Made by a program: the position numbers and the translations under genes
Source: Anthoceros angustus
Lineage: Eukaryota > Streptophyta > Anthocerotopsida > Anthocerotales > Anthocerotaceae
Reading direction: 5' to 3'
Assembly: GCA_010909165.1 (NCBI GenBank)
Contig: MU008163.1
Span: forward strand, 62,001 to 126,000
Length of the DNA: 64,000 nucleotides
The notes under the pieces: generated by a model
What the model saw: only the letters and a program-made list of their open reading frames with translations
Databases searched by the model: none
Told to the model about the DNA's origin: nothing
In this document: one piece after another, positions 46,300 through 57,600 of the stretch
Position numbering within the stretch: the first letter of the stretch is position 1
Layout of the letters: each line of letters begins with the position of its first letter

Positions 46300-47020
46300 A
46301 CATATTTGGGTCTTTTTATACCTTATCCACTCTTGTGGTGGTGTACATGAAATGTGGAATGACATATACCTACACAAAATTTTTGTTATCCATGAGGTTT
46401 AATATTTTTAATTTTGAATTGTATTATATATATATTTCTTTTATAAATACTGGAATATAGCAGATAAAGTTATGTGCTATTTAATATAATTTAAAATTTG
46501 ATTTTTTAAAACTAGTGATTAAAAACTCATCTTTATGGTGCATAGAACTCTAAACACTACCTGTATAGAACTACCTATATAGGTTGAAGAGCTGCTAAGC
46601 AGCGGATCCAAACTTGGAATTGGTGAATCCGTGAATTACATCTGACATGTCTTCTATTCTGTGAGGCTAGCCAAATGCCCTTATAGTTAATTATTATAAA
46701 CTATATCCAAATTACATCCGACATGTCTTCTATTCTGTGAGGCTAGCCAAATGCCCTTATAGTTAATTATTATAAACTATATCCAATGTAGCTTGGTTCA
46801 AAAGACGGGAAAAGAGAACAGCTACAAAGTTTCAAATAGGTGGATGAGGAAAGCATGGTTTCGTCCTCATCCTCGCCATCCTCTAACATATTATGGTGAT
46901 TCTAAAATTGTGAGAGGTTCTCACACAAGAACTTGATTTTTCTAACTTTATCGTCTGAGGTTTGAAACTTCTACACACTGTAGAAGAAAATTCAAGAAAA
47001 GAAGCTCAACAATGCCATAA
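46300..47020. repeat. AT-rich intergenic sequence with a 74-bp direct duplication
   Basis: The segment ttacatctgacatgtcttct through ttataaactatatcc (about 46635 onward) recurs immediately at about 46712-46784 with little change. Apart from this, AT-rich DNA without coding potential. Confidence 0.7.
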
Positions 47021-47029
47021 AAGTCTATT

Positions 47030-47424
47030 GCCCTTGCCCAATAAGCTCAACAATGCCATAAAAGAATGGGGTTGGTCTCCCCCTGTGTGGTTTTCTTCAT
47101 AAAAGAATGGGGTTGGTCTCCCCCTGTGTGGTTTTCTTCTTCAAGGAACGGGCGTCGATCGCCCTTTAGAGAGCATTGGCCAACGCAATGTACAGGGGAT
47201 GTGGCATCTTCGGCACCAGTGATAGGTAGGCCTTTTCATATCCCAGACTATGATATTCTCAGAGCAGAAATTAGTTTCAAAATAGGTGTGATAGGTAGGC
47301 CTTTTCATATCCCAGACTATGATAACCTGTGATAGGTAGGCCTTTTCATATCCCAGACTATGATAACCAGTGATAGGTAGGCCTTTTCATATCCCAGACT
47401 ATGATAACCAGTGATAGGTAGGCC
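47030..47424. repeat. Stacked short tandem repeats
   Basis: Two families. First, taagctcaacaatgccataaaag (46984-47065) and aatggggttggtctccccct (47065 and 47105) are each duplicated. Second, a 41-bp unit starting gtgataggtaggccttttca and ending agactatgataacc occurs from 47219, 47287, 47329 and 47370, with a partial unit at 47411. The array ends where the truncated Gypsy LTR begins, so that insertion or deletion cut through it. Confidence 0.85.
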
Positions 47425-47956
47425 TTGACATGCGGCTCGGGTAGGAAGATGGGATATGGGTGATAGCATGAATACTTTAGAAGGCGATAGTGAGAGTTAC
47501 AATCACGCCCAAAACCCATGCATGTGTCTACATATATATTTAGCTGGTCAGTTAGGATAAACCCAACCACTATGCTAGTGGCCCAACGAGGGTAAGAACC
47601 CTAATAGTCAATGCTGTAACGAACGTGGCAGTCGCCCACACACGAAGCGTGGGCCTAACAGAGATCGATCATGGCGCGATGGCCAAGATAGACGGATGGC
47701 GTTGATAGGGTGACCAGCCTAACCAACCAAGAAGCTACCGATATATGAGGCGGCGACTAGCTTGATGAAGTTACGATGCACGGAAGACACATGCACTCTT
47801 TGTTTCGCTACATATTGCACACGATTTCTTCGGCGTATTCATACATACCGTGAGCCTCGATGTGGTGCTGCAGGATGGCGTGACTACTCTCAACTCCAAG
47901 CCTCGCCGCACGAGACCCAAGTGCTTCCCTCGATTGAAGGGTGCGGCGAATTTGTT
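47425..47956 (+). repeat. Gypsy 5' LTR of copy 1, 5'-truncated
   Basis: From gacatgcggctcggg to gaatttgtt it matches the LTRs at 54906-55571, 55572-56256 and 63255-63919 but lacks their first roughly 130 bp. It is fused directly to the 41-bp repeat array. Terminal dinucleotides and a standard tRNA-Met primer site could not be recognised after the LTR end. Confidence 0.7.
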
Positions 47957-48123
47957 ACTTCATCAATCGTTTTCGATCTTCTCCACATGTGAGTGGAGGT
48001 GGTGGCGGCAGCGGAAGGGCTTCTCACCAGCCGCTATCATCACGATTGAAGTGATGTTGCATCAAGTTCGCATTTGAGCATACATAGCCTCGCCACCGGG
48101 TGGTTGCAAGCGGTACTTGCTAG

Positions 48124-49316
48124 TTGTTTTACTCACTATTTGAAACCGGCCTCTTTCCACGCTTGATTCCATGGGTGATGCATGAGCCGGAGCGGCCGAG
48201 GACAAGAGACATCCCGTTAGGGCTACGCCGAACGTGCTCACACCGGAGGAGGTGGGCGCGACGGCGGCGGTTTCTGAGTGAGGAAGCTGGCGAGGAGGAA
48301 CAGGAGGGTTTGCAGACACCTGCTACAGCTGAGGATAGTTGGTCACCTCTGAACAACTGGCCTGGTCTGATCAACACCACCAACAGCCAGCCAACAAGTG
48401 GCCAGTTCATACAATCGCATGGGTCTGTGGACCTAGGAGCTTGCAATCCAGGGTCAGGGCACGCAGAGTCTGACGCATCTGAGGAGTCAGATATCATGGA
48501 GGGAGGGCCACCAGCCTACAAGCAGGAGAAGTTCTCTGGGCGACCTGGAACTCAGACATTGAGGGACTTTAGGTTGTTCGTGAATGGCATGATCAGTCGT
48601 GTGAAATTCAAACACGGATCATCTTATACCTCCCTATATATGTTTGAGCAGTTGGCCGGTTCCATGGCGGATGAAGCTCTGGACTTGTATGAGGCTCACT
48701 TTGCTGACCTCACTGCAACAGTCCAGACTCCAAACCCACTTTTCCTGAGTGCCCTGCAACTGGCCTACAACGCCAAGTTGGCAACTGCGATCAACACGCA
48801 TCGTCGAATAGCGGTGACAATTGCTTCCACCGCCCTTCAGGTGAGCTGTGGGCGGGTGGCGACCACAGTGGTGTGAGTGAGTTCATCTATACCCCAAATC
48901 ACGCCAACCCAGTGGAGGTATTCATGGGGATATTAGAGAAGGCCTTCCCTCTCAAAACGCCGGAGAAGATTGCAGAATTGGCAGCCTTTGCACGCAAGAA
49001 GGAGGAAACGGTGCAAATGACTTTCCGCAGATTGCAGAAGCTGCGGGAGGGAACAGGGATGCTAACGGATCAAGAGGCGGCTGAGAAGTTTCTCACAGCT
49101 TTAGAGGGTGACCCTTTGTTCCATTTTCAACTCATCACCTCATTGGTGGATAAGTATGGGGACTCGTACACGCTGGAACAGGTTCACGAGGAGGCAGAGC
49201 GGAAGGAGATAGCATTCTCAGCTTATGCATCCAGGCACTCGAAGGCCTTCACACACTATCAGAGCATGTTCTCAAGTAAGGGAACATCGCCAGTGAGTAG
49301 TCCCAAGAGTCAGTAA
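48124..49316 (+). CDS. Gypsy Gag, copy 1 (frame break near 48870)
   Basis: A variable acidic N-terminus is followed by KFSGRPGTQTLRDFRLFVNGM, YMFEQLAGSMADEALDLYEAH and, in the next frame, ILEKAFPLKTPEKIAELAAFA, ETVQMTFRRLQKL and EGDPLFHFQLITSLVD: a Gypsy Gag capsid-type layout. The second part (48873-49316) is nearly identical to copy 2 and uninterrupted, while the first part is where the copies diverge. Confidence 0.7.
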
Positions 49317-50319
49317 GCCAAACTGCTCGAGCGCAGCAGGGTGGCCCCACTGCAATCATTGTGGCGGGCCCATCCCACCGGCATGGGTGCCCACCGACCG
49401 CACGCACGCCGCCAGTCGGGCATCTTGTTACGGTGTGCTTCGCACGGCGGAGATACCAAGAGCGGGATCGGGAGCCACGAGCGATGCACCGCCGATGCCG
49501 GGAGTATGACCGCACCACAAGCCTGGCAGTGGAGCGGTGCGGATAAAGCCAAGGCAAAGGCGTGAATCTTGCCGACGCTCCTTAGAAGCGCTTACGCCCT
49601 CACCACACGGTAGGGGCATTGGTGGCCAACATGGGCAATGGTTACTACCGCTCCGCTTATCAGACCCTGGCCTGGCACACAGTCTATGTTCGCAGATGCC
49701 GAGGAGGAAGATTATGGATTGCCACACCAAGCTTGCAACCACTTGCAAGTTGTTGTGAGACTGTGACTACCCGCATCGTGGTTGGGGCATGAGCTGAAGG
49801 CAGCAGTTGGAGGGGTGGTGATGGCTAATGCCACAAGACAGCCGAGGCCGGCCATTCCCGCCTTTTGCCACATTGCCATCCGGTGCACAACTCCAGTACG
49901 GGGACAAGATCATCTAGGTGACCCAGACGCACGGAATGCGTGCCATGACACTGCAAGGCAGCAGGAGGTCGATTCCGGGCAGATATATTTGCTACCCCGC
50001 ACCGTCACCCGTAGCCGTGACAAGGAAACCGGTAGACATGCCACGCTTTCCCTCGATGACTTGGGCATAGGGCTGGACGTTGCATCGAATCTTTGGAGCC
50101 AACCCGGCCGACGCAATGGCGCCGTTGGGTGACCAACCTTTACCCACCCATGCGGGATGGGTGTTACCCACGACTCATGAGGTTACCGCTAGGGAGTTTC
50201 GCAAGGCTGTGCCACTCAACGAGCGGATCGCAGAGAGCGGATAGCACCCACAAACCGGGCGAGTTCGGGTTAGCAATGCCATGGTTGACAATCTGCAGGC
50301 ACGCCATCACAATCGGTAT

Positions 50320-50620
50320 GCCCCCAAATGGTACTCCTTGACACTGGGGCCCCTGGCCATCGGTGGCCGCAGACGGTTTCGCGGAGATGCTCTTAAGAGC
50401 TCCCATGGAACATCCGGATCGCATCAGGGGCCATAGAGCTGATGGGGAAATCACAAACCGGCGGCGCATCACATTGAAACTGGACGCCATGACATGACAT
50501 TAGCTGTCCATTGTTTAGTGACCATCGCTACCAATTATGATGTTGTTGGGGCAAGAATTTCTTCCCGCCATGTCGATTTACAATTGGATGACAGGCCTAC
50601 TACGCCGATTGGCAAACGTG
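50320..50620 (+). pseudogene. Gypsy protease, copy 1
   Basis: atggtactccttgacactgg encodes MVLLDTGA, the retropepsin active-site motif DTGA. About 150 bp later MTLAVHCLVTIATNYDV matches the 'YDVLLG.EFL' C-terminal strand seen intact in copy 2. Frameshifts separate the parts. Confidence 0.7.
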
Positions 50621-50924
50621 GAGGACGAGGTGGCCCACTTTCCTTACATCCGCATGGAAGGAATGATGAGGATTTGTCTATGCGCCACATCCGACAACAA
50701 CCGCGCGCGACGCACCGATGGCAAGGGACACCACTCACGTGGGATGATGGTTGTCACCCGAGCTCGAGGATGAGCCTAATGAAGCATGGGCGGCAATAGC
50801 ATGTATCACGATGCCGCGGTTGTTTCGCGGGAAAAGATGCAACTATCATGTTGTGGGGGTCAAGGATCAAGTGGCCCGTGCCTGACTCCGAAAAGACCTA
50901 CACCGACCGCTCACCTGTGCACTA

Positions 50925-52094
50925 TTGATCATCAACCCATCGGTGGACACCGTAGCAGGAATGACGGTGGTTGAACTCTTTGGGTTATGCACAGGCCTAG
51001 AAGCAATTCTCAAGGCCGGGCTCACTATCCACCGGTACATCTACTGTGACAACTGTGAGATCTCCCAAACATTGGCTGCCAGATCCAAGGGCTGCGCTTT
51101 CCTACCCCTCGGTGGCAGTACCTTCGACCATGCCACGGATGTACGGTACATCCAAGAGCGTCACATCCACGCATTGGCTCCCATGGACTTGGTCATTGCT
51201 GGATGGGAGTGCCAAGGGTTTTCGGCCGCCGTCACCGCAAGACCCACGGACGGGGCTTTTTCGAGACTTACAGAGATATCGGTGTGGGCACCAGATAGCC
51301 CTCATTGTGCACCGCTGGAAAACACACCCGCCGCTTTGACTACTGGCCCAGTGAAACAAGACATGATGCTCGTGCAACATCACAGGACCCCCTTCCTCAT
51401 GGATGCAAAGACAAGTGGGCGTTACGCGCACCGCCTACGCAACTATTGGACAAATTGGGTGCCAAGGGCGGTGCTGGAGATAGTGCTTAGCAACACTACA
51501 CGCGACCCGACGTTGGCCTTGCAGACCGTATTGAAACCTCACCACCAAGCCAGGCCTGTCAGGGCTGCCGAGAGAGCGCCCTGGTACCCCACCAACATTC
51601 CTGGGGCACCCAGAAGCACTCTCCCAACACTGGTCACTTTTCCCGCTTCACATGCTTACAGGGGACAAGGTGCTGGATTGCTCCTAAATACAACCACACA
51701 ACAATGGGAGGAGCCCTGCGTGGAAGAACGGGAAAGGCTAATGGGTTTCCAAACTCACTCCACCGCCGAAGCCCCCAAGCAAAGACTTGTGGCCATGGAC
51801 CTCAACGCCACATGGTTGGTTAGCTTGTGTTTGGCATTCCAGATCTTGACAGTGTCCAAGCAAAGATTCGCCACGACATGCCGCCCCATCGATGCGACAC
51901 TTTCCTTTCCGGATTTACCACCTCATCCTTCCGGCTCGATCCAGGGGGGGAGGAGCAGACCGTATGGACTGAGCAGGCAGATTCGAGGTCTACTTTTCTT
52001 GCATCAACCCTTCAGGATGCCGGGACAGATGGAGGGGGAGCGCAGCCAAGCCACCTTTAACGGCGGACACGTTCCTTTGGACCATGGGACCTGA
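50925..52094 (+). CDS. Cytosine-5 DNA methyltransferase domain inside Gypsy pol, copy 1
   Basis: An open frame of 389 codons, about 310 of them methyltransferase. Motif I/II: VVELFGLCTGLEAILKAG then HRYIYCDN (residues 15-43). Motif III/IV: DVRYIQERHIHALAPMDLVI then AGWECQGFS (72-100) with the catalytic-type Cys at 96. Motif VI: LENTP (131-135). Motif VIII: FLMDAKTSGRYAHRLRNYW (157-175). Motif IX: EERERLMGFQTHST (267-280). Motif X: VAMDLNATWLVSLCLAFQI (289-307). The linear order is canonical and the spacing, with 'DVR....HI...P.DLVI', follows DNMT3/DRM. The 'PC' of motif IV is EC here, and one Gly is missing in motif I versus copy 2. Downstream the frame runs out of phase into the RT linker. 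It would act on element or host DNA cytosines; activity and context are unknown. Confidence 0.85.
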   Translation: MIINPSVDTVAGMTVVELFGLCTGLEAILKAGLTIHRYIYCDNCEISQTLAARSKGCAFLPLGGSTFDHATDVRYIQERHIHALAPMDLVIAGWECQGFSAAVTARPTDGAFSRLTEISVWAPDSPHCAPLENTPAALTTGPVKQDMMLVQHHRTPFLMDAKTSGRYAHRLRNYWTNWVPRAVLEIVLSNTTRDPTLALQTVLKPHHQARPVRAAERAPWYPTNIPGAPRSTLPTLVTFPASHAYRGQGAGLLLNTTTQQWEEPCVEERERLMGFQTHSTAEAPKQRLVAMDLNATWLVSLCLAFQILTVSKQRFATTCRPIDATLSFPDLPPHPSGSIQGGRSRPYGLSRQIRGLLFLHQPFRMPGQMEGERSQATFNGGHVPLDHGT

Positions 52095-52855
52095 GCTTAC
52101 TGATGACCAGCGTGAGCGGATCAGGACATTATTGCTTAGGTACAAGGATTGTTTTGCATTTTCAATGAAGGAGCTCAAGCGGTGCAACGTGACCATTTCG
52201 TATCAAGTCGACATCGAGGAGCCCATCTACCACGAGTACCGCTCAAGAATCGGAATGGGAAATGGTCGACGCCAGTGCAAGGAGCTCTTGGATGCCGGAC
52301 TCATCCGACCGTTCGATTTCGCCACCGCCATGCCACCAAAAAGAAAGATGCCGGGTGGATCGAGAAGAGGATGTGCGATTATCGCCCATCAATGCCGACC
52401 GCCAAGACCGTTACCCCATGCCAACTCAGGAGATTTTTGTGATTGGCGCCCCGTATTTACTTTTCTCCGGACTTGAGACAAGGTTTCAACGTGAGTGAGG
52501 AGGACATCAAAAGACCGCATTCCACGGTTCTCAGGAATGGCTAGTGATGCCTTTTGGGTTCGAACGCACTGTAACATTCCCGGTGATGGACCTAGTGTTG
52601 ACCGGTTGCGCTAATCTACTTTGTTACATAGACGATGTGCTTGTGCACAGTGCGACTTCGAATCACACTTGGTCCACCTTGAGGACTGCTCCGCCACGAA
52701 GGCCCAATTGACTTGTCACCCAGCAAAGTGCGAATTTGGGATGAACACTGTGGCATATTTGGGTCATAGGATTGTCCAGAATGGCATGATGCCACATGCG
52801 CCCAAGATTCAAGCCATCTTGCGGGTCAAGGAACCCACCAATGTCTCACCGTGAG
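52084..52855 (+). pseudogene. Gypsy reverse transcriptase, copy 1
   Basis: Starts with RTLLLRYKDCFAFSMKELKRC. Fragments of the fingers/palm follow, and LLCYIDDVLVH (YIDD catalytic motif, near 52620) survives with a different frame on each side. Compared with copy 2, it lacks short pieces at nearly every CAG/CTG between 52220 and 52700. Confidence 0.8.
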
Positions 52856-52989
52856 GGCTGCCCGGCTTGTGCAACTATTATCGTGTATATCCAGAACTTC
52901 AGCAGAATTGCCAAGCCACTCAATGACATGTTGCGCAAGGACACTACATGGGCATGGACGCGGCTCAGCGTTGATGAGTCAAGTCACAC

Positions 52990-53560
52990 ATGCACCGATC
53001 ATGGCCAGACCAGACTTTGGGAAACCCTTTGTTGTCCATACCGACTGGAGCTGCTTAGGCTTGGGAGCTGTCTTGGCACAATTGGATGAGCATGGGCATG
53101 AGAGAGTCATAGCTTATGCTTCGCATAGCAACAACAGAGCTAAGGCAAATTACAGCAGCTATGAAGGCGAGTGTCTCGCCGCAGTATGGGCAGTTTGCCA
53201 TTTTAGACCCTACCTTTACGGCCAGCCTTTCACCCTAGTCACGGATCACCAGCCCTTGAAGTGGTTAATGGCCAACTCAAAGCTAAGTGGGAAACTCGCC
53301 AGGTGGGCGATGATTTTGCAAGACTACGAGTTCGTGGTGGTGCATCGGCCCGGAGTCAAGCATCAGAACGCAGATACCCTATCCAGGAACCCGGATGAGA
53401 GCTCTGAGGATAGCACGGAGGCACGGCAAGACGGGGAGCTACATGAGGCTTTCACGGTTGCCGCCTCGATGACATGCTTAGGGGGCGGTGTAAAATGCCG
53501 GCAGAAACTCGTCAAGGACATCGAAGACCGATACCCTCGTATGTGCAACAAAGCGTGTTG
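52990..53560 (+). CDS. Gypsy RNase H, copy 1
   Basis: In frame 52851-53561: [20 protein letters not shown], then [51 protein letters not shown] and VVVHRPGVKHQNADTLSRNP. These are the standard Gypsy RNase H blocks (D-E-D) and connection to integrase. This part is well preserved; copy 2 is slightly more broken at its end. Confidence 0.85.
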
Positions 53561-53689
53561 ATGCCGCATTGATCGCAGATGAATCGACGAACGGCCGCCG
53601 TATCACCGGCATGATGGCTACCTTGTCGAGGTTGGGCAATGGCGTGGAACGGCTTGTGCCTCCACCGGCGAGGCGCCTTTATGCGTGTG

Positions 53690-54700
53690 ACATGGGCCAT
53701 TTTGGTGTTAAGCGAACTTCTTGCTCACTCCCCACTTCTACTGGCACGGGATGTACCTGCAAGTGAAGCAACAGGTGGCATGTTGTGAACAATGCGATCG
53801 GGTGAAGACATCATTCACCATTCAGCATCCCCAGTTGCACCCGTTGCCCATTATGGGCCTATTTTTCAGGTGGTCATGTGACCTGATTGGGGAACTGCCG
53901 AGGACGCCCAGGGCAAACGTGTATGTGATGGTGATGATGGAACACTTCTCCAAGTGGGTGGAGGTAGTGGCTCTCCCCGATAAGAGTTCCCGTAGCACCG
54001 CACAAGCATTCTTGCATAATGTGTTGGGGAGATTTGGCGGCTGCGCGGAGTGCTTGACAGATCAAGGGTCAGAGTTCCGCGGGGAATTCCAAGATCTCCT
54101 GGATGCGGCCCTGATAGATCACCGCCTCACCGAGACCATCCGTGCCGATGGTCCGGCCGGATGGTGCAAACAATTAAGAAAGGGCTCCGCAAGCTATGCC
54201 TCCAAATGCCCAAGACGGATTGGGACTTGGCCTCCTTATATATGGGCTATCGATGAGCAAGCATGCGCCTTGGCCCATTTCTCGCCATATTTCTGTTGTT
54301 TGAAGAGAACCCATGCCCGCCATTGCCCGACAAATGCATGTGGACTTGGACAACCACCACATGGGCCCGAATTGTAGGCGAAAGGGCAGCCCTCTTCAAG
54401 CGATGCCCATGGCCATGGCAAATCGCATCGCAAAGACCGAGATACCTTACGATGCGACACCAATGAAGCTTCAGCCCAAGCTCAAGAAGTTCCGTGGGAT
54501 TTTGTGTATCTTGACAAGAATACCTTGGACACTAGCACCCAGACATGTGCTCGGTGAAGGAGATGCGGGGAATGGCGTTTTGCACATGGGTCGATGGGAG
54601 GACCATGACCGATCACATGAAGAATGCGCACCGCCACTCTGCCCAACTTGGATCCTAACATCGTGACAAGAGATTGGATCCCACCACCACTCAATCTGCA
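53690..54700 (+). pseudogene. Gypsy integrase and C-terminal region, copy 1
   Basis: The HHCC zinc finger (GHFGVKRT, then ACCEQCDRVK) and the core are in frame 53721-54377: SCDLIGELPRTPRANVYVMV, EHFSKWVEVVALPDKSS, LTDQGSEFRGEFQDLL. The third catalytic region (RADGPAG) is damaged here, whereas copy 2 keeps HPQADGMAERMVQTIK. The C-terminal tail up to about 54800 is out of frame; no chromodomain was recognised. Confidence 0.8.
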
Positions 54701-54905
54701 GAGGGTGGACGACGCAGTAGCTCATGCTCTGCAGCAGTTTATCACTTGTTCCTGTCACACCACCTCTCACCAAGTGCGGATCAACTATGGTATGGGTTCG
54801 CTAATTCCCCCCCGAGAGCGTCACTGCTAGTACGTTCTCCACCCACAACAACATTACATCGGAAACTGTGTCGATCATCTCCGGCAGGCTAACCGCCCAA
54901 ACGGG

Positions 54906-55571
54906 GAAGATGGATGCCAATAATCTAACATACCGTGAGCTTATACTTGCTGCCCAACCGAATGTGCTGTAAGGAAGGGAAGGTCGATCGAGCAGAGCAC
55001 CTTCACAAGATGCCACACCGAAATCTGAGAGCATCACGACACCGACATGCGGCTCGGGCGGGAAGATCGGATATGGGTGATAGCATGAATACTTTAGAAG
55101 GCGATAGTGAGAGTTACAATCACGCCCAAAACCCATGCATGTGTCTACATATATTTATGGGTTAGGATAAACCCAACCACTATGCTAGTGGCCCAACGGT
55201 AGCAGGTAAGAACCCCAGTCAATACCTGTAATCTAACGAGTAGTGCGTGCCACACACAGGCGTGGCCCAACAGATCGATCATGGCGCGATGGCGATAGGG
55301 TGACGGATGGCCAAAGATAGGGTGACGGCACCAACCAATAAGCAAGCCACCGAATATGAGGCGTCAAGACGCAGCTGATGAAGTTACGCCAGATGCACGG
55401 AAGACACTGCACTCTTTGTTTCGACATATCTGCTGTAATACGATTTCTTCGTACCATTCATACATACCGTGAGCCTCGATGTGGTGCCCGCAGACGGCGT
55501 GACTACTCTCAAGCCTCAAGCCTCGTTCGAGACCCGTGCTTCCCCTCGATTGAAGGGTGCGCGAATTTGTT
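54906..55571 (+). repeat. Gypsy 3' LTR, copy 1
   Basis: Begins gaagatggatgccaataat just after a gggg purine run and ends gcgaatttgtt. Its neighbour at 55572 is another LTR in the same orientation, so two LTRs abut without spacer. Confidence 0.75.
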
Positions 55572-56256
55572 GAAGATGGATGCCAATAATCTAACATACC
55601 GGTGAGCTTATACTTGCCGCTTTTTTGCGGTCCCAACCGAATGTGCTGTAAGGAAGGAAGGTCGGATCGAACAGGAGCACCTTCACAAAGATACTCACCG
55701 AAATCTCGACAAGATCACGACACCGACATGCGGCTCGGGCAGAAGATCGGATATGGGTGATAGCATGAATACTTTAGAAGGCGATAGAGAGTTACAATCA
55801 CGCCCAAAACCCATGCATGTGTCTACATATATATTTAGCTGGTCGGAGGATAAACCCAACCACTATGCTAGTGGCCCAACGAGTAGGTAAGAACCCTAAT
55901 TCAAGTGTAACGAACGGGTAGCGTGCACCACCGAAGGCGTGGCCATCAGATCGATCATGGCGCGATGGCCAAAGATAGGGTGACGGATGGCCGTTAGGGT
56001 GACGGCAGCTAACCAACCGCGAAGCTACCGACAAGGTGATATGAGGGCGCTGAAGACAGCTGATGAAGTTACTGGCGTATGCACGGAAGACACTGCACTC
56101 TTTGTTTGACATATACATTGTCGATTTCTTGGCGTATTCATACATACGTGTGAGCCTCGATGTGGTGCTGCGGGATGGCGTGACTACTCTCAACTCAAGC
56201 CTCGCAAGTTGCGAGACCCAAGTGCTTCCCCTCGATTGAAGTGCGGCGAATTTGTT
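55572..56256 (+). repeat. Gypsy 5' LTR, copy 2
   Basis: Starts gaagatggatgcc, directly joined to the preceding LTR, and ends tttgtt before the internal sequence acttcatcaatcg, as in copy 1 at 47957. Confidence 0.75.
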
Positions 56257-56469
56257 ACTTCATCAATCGCTTGATCTTCTCCACATGTGAGTGGAGGTGG
56301 TGGCGGCGCGGAAGGGCTTCTCATTGCAGCTAGCCGTATCATCACGATTGAAGTGATCGGTGTTGCATCAAGTTCGGCATTTGAGGCATAGCCTCGCCAT
56401 CGGGTGGTTGCAAGCGGTACTTGCTCGTTGTTTTACTCACGGCGCTATTTGAGGGGCCTCTTTCCACGC

Positions 56470-57600
56470 TTGATTCCATGGGTGATGCAATCGATGAGCG
56501 AACTTGATCAGGAGGACAAGAGACATCCCAGGTTAGAACGTCGAGCGTGCTCACGCAGGAGGAGGTGGGCGCGCGGCGGTTTCTAGTGAGGTGGCGAGGA
56601 GGAGCAGGAGGGTTTGCGGACACATACGGTGAGGATAGTTGGTCACCTCGACAGGCGGCTGATATCAACACCACCAAGCGGCCGACAAGTGGCGGTTCAT
56701 ACTGTCGCATGGGTCGTGGACCTAGGAGCTTGCAATCCGGTCGAGAACGCCGACGGCCTTGTCGAGTCGAGATATCATGGAGGAGGGCCACCAGCCTACG
56801 GAGAAGTTCTGGGCGACTGGAACTCGGACATTGAGGGACTTTAGGTTGTTCGTGAATGGCATGATCGATCGTGAAATTCAAACACGGATCAGCTTATACC
56901 TCCCTATATATGTTTGAGCAGTTGGCGGTTCCATGGCGGATGAAGCTCGACTTGTATGAGGCTCACTTTGCGACCTCACCGCACGGACTCCAAACCCACT
57001 TTTCAGTGCCCGCAGGCGGCCTCGCCAAGTTGGCAGCGCGATCAACACGCCAATTTGGAATAGCGGTGGGACAATTGCTTCCACCGTCACACGGTTGTGA
57101 GCGCGGTGGCGGGTGGCGACCACAGTGTGAGTGAGTTCATCTATACCCCAAATCACGCCAACCCGATTAGGTTCATGGGGATATTGAGAAGGCCTTCCTC
57201 TCAAAACGCCGGAGAAGATTGCGGAATTGGCAGCCTTTGCACGCAAGAAGGAGGAAACGGTGCAAATGACTTTCCGCAGATTGCAGAAGCTGCGGGAGGG
57301 AACAGGGATGCTAACGGATCAAGAGGCGGCTGAGAAGTTTCTCACAGCTTTAGAGGGTGACCCTTTGTTCCATTTTCAACTCATCACCTCATTGGTGGAT
57401 AAGTATGGGGACTCGTACACGCTGGAACAGGTTCATGAGGAGGCAGAGCGGAAGGAGATAGCATTCTCAGCTTATGCATCCAGCACTCAAGGCCTTCACA
57501 CACTATCGAGCATGTTCTCAAGTAAGGGAACATCGCCAGTGAGTAGTCCCAAGAGCTGCAGCCAAAAGCCAAGCAAGCGGCAGCCGACCACTTGGCATGC
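56470..57600 (+). pseudogene. Gypsy Gag, copy 2
   Basis: The C-terminal part is in frame at 57227-57600, matching copy 1 residue for residue through EGDPLFHFQLITSLVDKYGD and HEEAERKEIAFSAYAS. The N-terminal part (56470-57220) is fragmented over several frames. Near 57595, ACNHCG suggests the first half of a zinc knuckle. Confidence 0.65.

Larger units (their letters stand above)
47957..54905 (+). mobile_element. Ty3/Gypsy retrotransposon with cytosine methyltransferase domain, copy 1 internal region
   Basis: Order of domains: Gag (48124-49316), zinc-knuckle region, protease (about 50330-50620), cytosine-5 methyltransferase (50925-51850), reverse transcriptase (52084-52855), RNase H (52990-53400), integrase (53690-54250) and a C-terminal tail. 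Protease-RT-RNase H-integrase is Gypsy order; the methyltransferase between protease and RT is the exceptional part. Many small gaps break the frame relative to copy 2, notably in RT. Flanked by a truncated LTR on the left and a full LTR on the right. Confidence 0.85.

Noticed and set aside
47219-47424. 41-bp repeats considered as a CRISPR array
   Set aside because: Units are contiguous without unique spacers and the DNA is a plant nuclear genome.
50925-52094. Bacterial contamination or horizontal restriction-modification gene as the source of the methyltransferase
   Set aside because: The domain lies in the middle of a Gypsy pol in two copies flanked by LTRs and has DNMT3/DRM-like spacing; no restriction enzyme or bacterial gene neighbours.
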